From: Luminiphilus sp.
GTDB lineage: Bacteria > Pseudomonadota > Gammaproteobacteria > Pseudomonadales > Halieaceae
Direction of reading: 5' to 3'
DNA length: 17,464 nt
Assembly (NCBI GenBank): GCA_022425845.1
Contig: JAKMEU010000198.1
Span: forward strand, 1-17,464
Shown: positions 15,003 through 17,464 of the stretch, piece by piece
How positions within the stretch are numbered: position 1 is the first letter of the stretch
Layout of the letters: each line of letters opens with the position of its first letter
Notes under the pieces: generated by a model
The model's database searches: none
Seen by the model: only the letters and a program-made list of their open reading frames with translations
Told to the model about the DNA's origin: nothing
Translations under genes and position numbers: made by a program

Positions 15003-15019
15003 TTACTCTGTTGACCCCT
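15003..15019 (-). repeat. right copy of an imperfect inverted repeat flanking the DUF1643 gene
   Basis: TTACTCTGT at 15003-15011 and ACCCCT at 15014-15019 are the reverse complement of the elements at 14424-14443 except for a 3-base spacer difference. It lies immediately after the DUF1643 stop codon. It is too short to prove mobility. Confidence 0.3.
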
Positions 15020-15100
15020 CACCGAAATCTCCACTCTGGTCGCCATGCGGCCGGGCCGCAAAAAAGGGAACCCCGCTTTGGGGCACAAGGGATAAGCCAA
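15020..15100 (+). promoter_or_regulatory. leader of the class II aldolase-like gene with two short hairpins
   Basis: The 81 bases before the aldolase-like start contain a GCGGCC-G-GGCCGC palindrome (15047-15059) followed by AAAAAA, and a CCCC/GGGG hairpin (15071-15083). A TTGACC at 15011-15016 is a 5-of-6 match to a -35 box but has no convincing -10. AAGGG about 10 bases before ATG 15101 serves as the ribosome site. The A-run is on the wrong side for a terminator in either direction. Confidence 0.3.
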
Positions 15101-15865
15101 ATGGCACAGGATGTTGTTAAACCGCTTCTTCCAGACCGTGACCTGCGTACTGAACGCGAAGATATGGCCGCAGCTTTCCGCTGGGTGGAGCGGCTCGATA
15201 TGAACGAAGCTGTGGCTAACCATTTCAGCCTGGCTGTAAATGAGGATGGGAGCCAATTCCTCATCAACCCAAACCAGGTCCATTTCAGACGTATACGGGC
15301 TTCTGATTTGTTGCTGCTCGACGCCAACGATCCGTCGACCATGGAAGGACCAGATGCACCCGACCCCACCGCCTGGGGCTTGCACGGATCCATCCACCGG
15401 CTGTGCCCCCACGCACGCTGCCTGATGCACCTGCACTCCAAGGCCGCCACGGTACTGGCATCACTGCAGGACAGCACGCTGCCACCCATCGACCAAAACA
15501 GTGCTATGTTTTATGGGCACCACATCGTCGACAGTCACTATGGCGGTCTGGCTTTTGAGGCGGAGGGCACCCGTTGCGCTGCCCTGCTTAAAGATCCCGG
15601 CGTGCGCATTATGGTGATGGGTAACCACGGGGTGCTTGCCATTGGTCAAACCGTTGCCGACACGCTGTTCCAGCTCTACCACTTCGAGCGTGCTGCACGA
15701 ACCTACATTGAAGCCCTGCAAACAGGGCAACCTCTGCGAATACTCAGCCATGAGGTCGCAAGCAGAACAGCGAGAGAACTGGAGGACTATCCGGATTCCG
15801 CCCTTTGTTTGCTGCGGGATATTAAGCTCATACTCGACGAGGAAGGAACCAATTTTCGGCTCTAG
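15101..15865 (+). CDS. class II aldolase/adducin-fold protein
   Basis: From ATG 15101 the product is 254 residues. The zinc-binding histidines of the fold are seen as H110-L-H112 (CLMHLHSKAA) and H176 (MGNHGVL). ANHFSL (39-44) and AWGLHGSIHRLCPHARC (91-107) also match. In classical fuculose-phosphate aldolases a glutamate sits four residues before the histidine equivalent to H95; here that place is Ala91. This is the adducin-type variant, so aldol cleavage is doubtful and decarboxylase, epimerase or other roles are open. The frame extends upstream to 15011, but that part lacks family similarity and overlaps the flanking repeat. It follows the DUF1643 gene on the same strand and ends at a 336-base gap facing the SMP-30 gene. 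Confidence 0.85.
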   Translation: MAQDVVKPLLPDRDLRTEREDMAAAFRWVERLDMNEAVANHFSLAVNEDGSQFLINPNQVHFRRIRASDLLLLDANDPSTMEGPDAPDPTAWGLHGSIHRLCPHARCLMHLHSKAATVLASLQDSTLPPIDQNSAMFYGHHIVDSHYGGLAFEAEGTRCAALLKDPGVRIMVMGNHGVLAIGQTVADTLFQLYHFERAARTYIEALQTGQPLRILSHEVASRTARELEDYPDSALCLLRDIKLILDEEGTNFRL

Positions 15866-16201
15866 CCACTCCGAGTCGAGCTGGGCTAAATCACCGCGTG
15901 AACGGCTGGGTCACACCTGCTTGCGATCAGCGGGTTGTCTGAAAACCCCTCGCTGATCCCAACTGTCGGCCTGGGGCATGATGCCTCTATCAATAAAACC
16001 GCGCAGCTGCGCGCGCCCTTGTTCAGGGTCTGCTTTAAGATTTGAGTTTACGCGTTGTGTGGAATTGAAACATAGCGCCGCAGGCCACTAAGAAATACCA
16101 GTGGGAGAGTTCACTGCTGTCGGGCCTTCTCCTTCATGCGATCAAAACCATAACCATAAAAACCATGACCCTGCAGCCGACGGAAATCGACAGCGAAGGA
16201 A
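15866..16201. other. 336-base non-coding gap between convergent genes
   Basis: The gap holds a strong hairpin at 15921-15962, a perfect 12-base palindrome GCGCAGCTGCGC at 16001-16012, a GGCAT-G-ATGCC hairpin at 15974-15984, and near-repeats of ACCATA between 16146 and 16168. On the minus strand a 33-codon frame (16212-16111) overlaps the end of the SMP-30 gene and reads MLGNSFAVDF...GFYGYGFDRMKEKARQQ, but it has no ribosome site and I do not call it a gene. No tRNA or other known RNA is recognisable. Confidence 0.4.
15921..15962 (+). terminator. strong hairpin after the class II aldolase-like gene
   Basis: GATCAGCG at 15925-15932 pairs with CGCTGATC at 15951-15958, extended outward by three pairs across one mismatch (TTG/CAA) and inward by GGTT/AACC across a 3-base bulge. 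The loop is about 7 bases. It lies 56 bases after the aldolase stop. No U-tract follows on either strand, so it may act as a rho-dependent end, an RNA-stabilising hairpin or a protein-binding site. Confidence 0.4.
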
Positions 16202-17053
16202 TTACCAAGCACCGGCCGCCGGCACCGCTACGGCATAAGCCTCAATCCGCGCTGAGCGCGCTGCCAGACAGGTCTCTCGATCCGTTGCGACCGCGGTGCT
16301 GACAAACAGGGTATGGCTATCCTCCCCCCCCAGCGCACAGGCGATAGCTTGGCGGCCGGTATCAATGGCATTCAGGATCGCACCACCTTCAGCCAACCTG
16401 AGGACGGTGCCCGTGGTGGGCGACGCTACCCAGATGGCCCCTTCTGCATCGACACAAATGCCGTCTGGCACCGCGCCCTCCGGCAGTTGAGCCCAAAGCC
16501 TTCGACCACAGAGTCGGGAATCCGATGCAATATCAAAGGCGGTCAGGCAGCCCCGGAAGGTCTCCGCCACGACCAGGGTATCCCCCCCGTCCAGCAGGGC
16601 CATGCCATTGGCGAAGAGTAGATCCCCTGCCGCGGCATGGACCGACCCATCGGGATCAATCCGGGCAAGCGTTCCCGGCGCCACGGGGTCACCCTGGGGG
16701 AGGTCGAAGCCAAAATTACCCACCCAGGCGCGGCCTTTGGGATCCACCACCATATCGTTGATACGCCGCTCGGCCACCGTTGACAGATCGGCATGGCAAA
16801 TCAGCTCGCCAGTGCCCGCATACCGGTACACGGTCTTGTCCAGCATCGAGGCAATCAGCAAATCGCCATCGGGCAGCCAACCCAGACCCGATGGCCGCTG
16901 TGGCACGGCAACAACACGCTCCACAGACTGGCCCGGTCGCAGCCTGAATACGGCTTCATCGTAAAAATCTGAGAACCACAGAGCGCCAGAGTGCCAGCGC
17001 GGTCCCTCGATAAAAGTAAAGCCATCGCAGGCAATTTTCTCTGGAGCTACCAC
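16202..17053 (-). CDS. SMP-30/gluconolactonase-family protein
   Basis: From GTG 17053 the product is 283 residues. It is a six-bladed beta-propeller of the SMP-30/LRE type. The four metal ligands known from SMP-30 and gluconolactonases are all seen: Glu16 (FIEGPRW), Asn99 (RINDMVVD), Asn149 (FANGMAL) and Asp197 (PDGICVD). Such enzymes hydrolyse sugar or other lactones with one divalent cation. The GTG start has GGAGG 6 bases before it and is preferred over TTG 17083. No signal peptide is seen, so it is cytoplasmic. It lies 92 bases downstream of the luciferase-like monooxygenase gene on the same strand, and the two may be co-transcribed. A lactonase beside a flavin monooxygenase would fit a ring-oxidation pathway, but that is inference. 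Confidence 0.88.
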   Translation of the reverse strand: MVAPEKIACDGFTFIEGPRWHSGALWFSDFYDEAVFRLRPGQSVERVVAVPQRPSGLGWLPDGDLLIASMLDKTVYRYAGTGELICHADLSTVAERRINDMVVDPKGRAWVGNFGFDLPQGDPVAPGTLARIDPDGSVHAAAGDLLFANGMALLDGGDTLVVAETFRGCLTAFDIASDSRLCGRRLWAQLPEGAVPDGICVDAEGAIWVASPTTGTVLRLAEGGAILNAIDTGRQAIACALGGEDSHTLFVSTAVATDRETCLAARSARIEAYAVAVPAAGAW

Positions 17054-17145
17054 TGATCGCCTCCCGCTTTTAACTGGGGCCAACGGTACTGTCGCGCGCG
17101 GTGTCCGGACATGCCAGACTCCAAATCTATAAATTCGCTGACCTG

Positions 17146-17464
17146 CTATCGTCGGCGCAGGATACCGGCCTCCCGCAATCGGGGCTGTATGTCAGTTGCG
17201 AAGCGCTCAAGATCATCGCGATAGCGAGGGAAAGTCAACATCGCCGCGTCAACGCCACCTTTGTGGGCAGCGACCAACTGCTCAACGAGGTCATCGGCAG
17301 TCCCTATCATGTGAACGCCGCCACCAGAGGCGGCCAGCATGTCCCTGGTAAAGTCATCAAAGGAGCCGCTGCCCGCGGTCAGATCGTTCAGCCAATTATC
17401 GGTTGCCACCGGGTCCTTGGCCTCGATGATGGCGGCCAACTTGTCCTCCGCCTCACTGCGTGTC
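17146..17464 (-). CDS. luciferase-like flavin monooxygenase, C-terminal part
   Basis: The frame is open through the right edge of the window, so only about the last 106 residues are present and the N-terminus lies outside. The visible part has a helix TRSEAEDKLAAIIEA, then GTADDLVEQLVAAHKGGVDAAMLTFPRYRDDLERFATDIQPRLREAGIL. This matches the C-terminus of bacterial luciferase-like (FMN-dependent, LLM) monooxygenases, where G-T/S-P/A-x-x-V/L-A/V-E precedes a gG-D/x-G strand and a final DD/DL..F...I-P-x-L helix. The family uses reduced FMN from a partner reductase to oxidise varied substrates. RutA-like, NtaA-like and alkane or sulfonate types cannot be told apart from this fragment. Confidence 0.75.
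   Translation of the reverse strand, partial: TRSEAEDKLAAIIEAKDPVATDNWLNDLTAGSGSFDDFTRDMLAASGGGVHMIGTADDLVEQLVAAHKGGVDAAMLTFPRYRDDLERFATDIQPRLREAGILRRR

Noticed and set aside
15047..15066. GC hairpin followed by six A bases, considered as a terminator
   Set aside because: On the plus strand the hairpin is followed by A and not T, and on the minus strand the T-run comes before the hairpin, so it fits neither orientation.

Overview
The window reads as a chromosomal stretch of a fairly GC-rich, heterotrophic, aerobic Gram-negative bacterium. Lipoprotein signal peptides, Shine-Dalgarno sites, a FlgO-family lipoprotein and the mix of catabolic oxidoreductases suggest a gammaproteobacterium, perhaps a marine one. 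That placement is inferred from gene content alone. I see no tRNA, rRNA, CRISPR array, transposase or phage gene.

Left part (1-2150). A candidate sigma70 promoter and a good ribosome site precede a 27-residue membrane microprotein. Next comes a sigma28-like promoter in front of two overlapping lipoprotein genes, the second of FlgO family. A convergent gene encodes a small membrane-anchored, cysteine-rich protein with an HExxHxxGxxH zinc-protease motif.

Oxidative catabolism block (2327-6347). A short-chain dehydrogenase on the plus strand converges on a minus-strand run of ABM-domain protein, Baeyer-Villiger monooxygenase and HSL-type esterase. The chemistry fits alcohol to ketone to ester or lactone to hydrolysis products. 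The substrate is not identifiable from sequence.

Middle (6557-8590, plus strand). A MAPEG-family membrane protein is followed by a cysteine synthase-like PLP enzyme and a TerB-like protein, the last two spaced as an operon.

Energy-metabolism operon (13836-8730, minus strand). A GltD-like flavoprotein carrying its own 2[4Fe-4S] ferredoxin domain is followed by a fused gamma-alpha subunit and a beta subunit of a 2-oxoacid:acceptor oxidoreductase, then a two-helix membrane protein. Overlaps of 34 and 4 bases and a 21-base gap show tight coupling. I infer a CoA-dependent 2-oxoacid oxidoreductase wired through built-in iron-sulfur clusters to NAD(P). Upstream on the same strand is an NTF2/SnoaL-like protein.

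Right part (14424-17464). A DUF1643 gene sits between short imperfect inverted repeats. It is followed by a class II aldolase/adducin-fold protein without the classical acid residue, a 336-base non-coding gap with a strong hairpin, an SMP-30/gluconolactonase-family protein, and the C-terminal end of a luciferase-like flavin monooxygenase cut by the window edge.

The most notable items are the three-gene oxidoreductase with its membrane partner, the Baeyer-Villiger module, the sigma28-like promoter ahead of the FlgO-family pair, and the mini zinc-protease-like protein.
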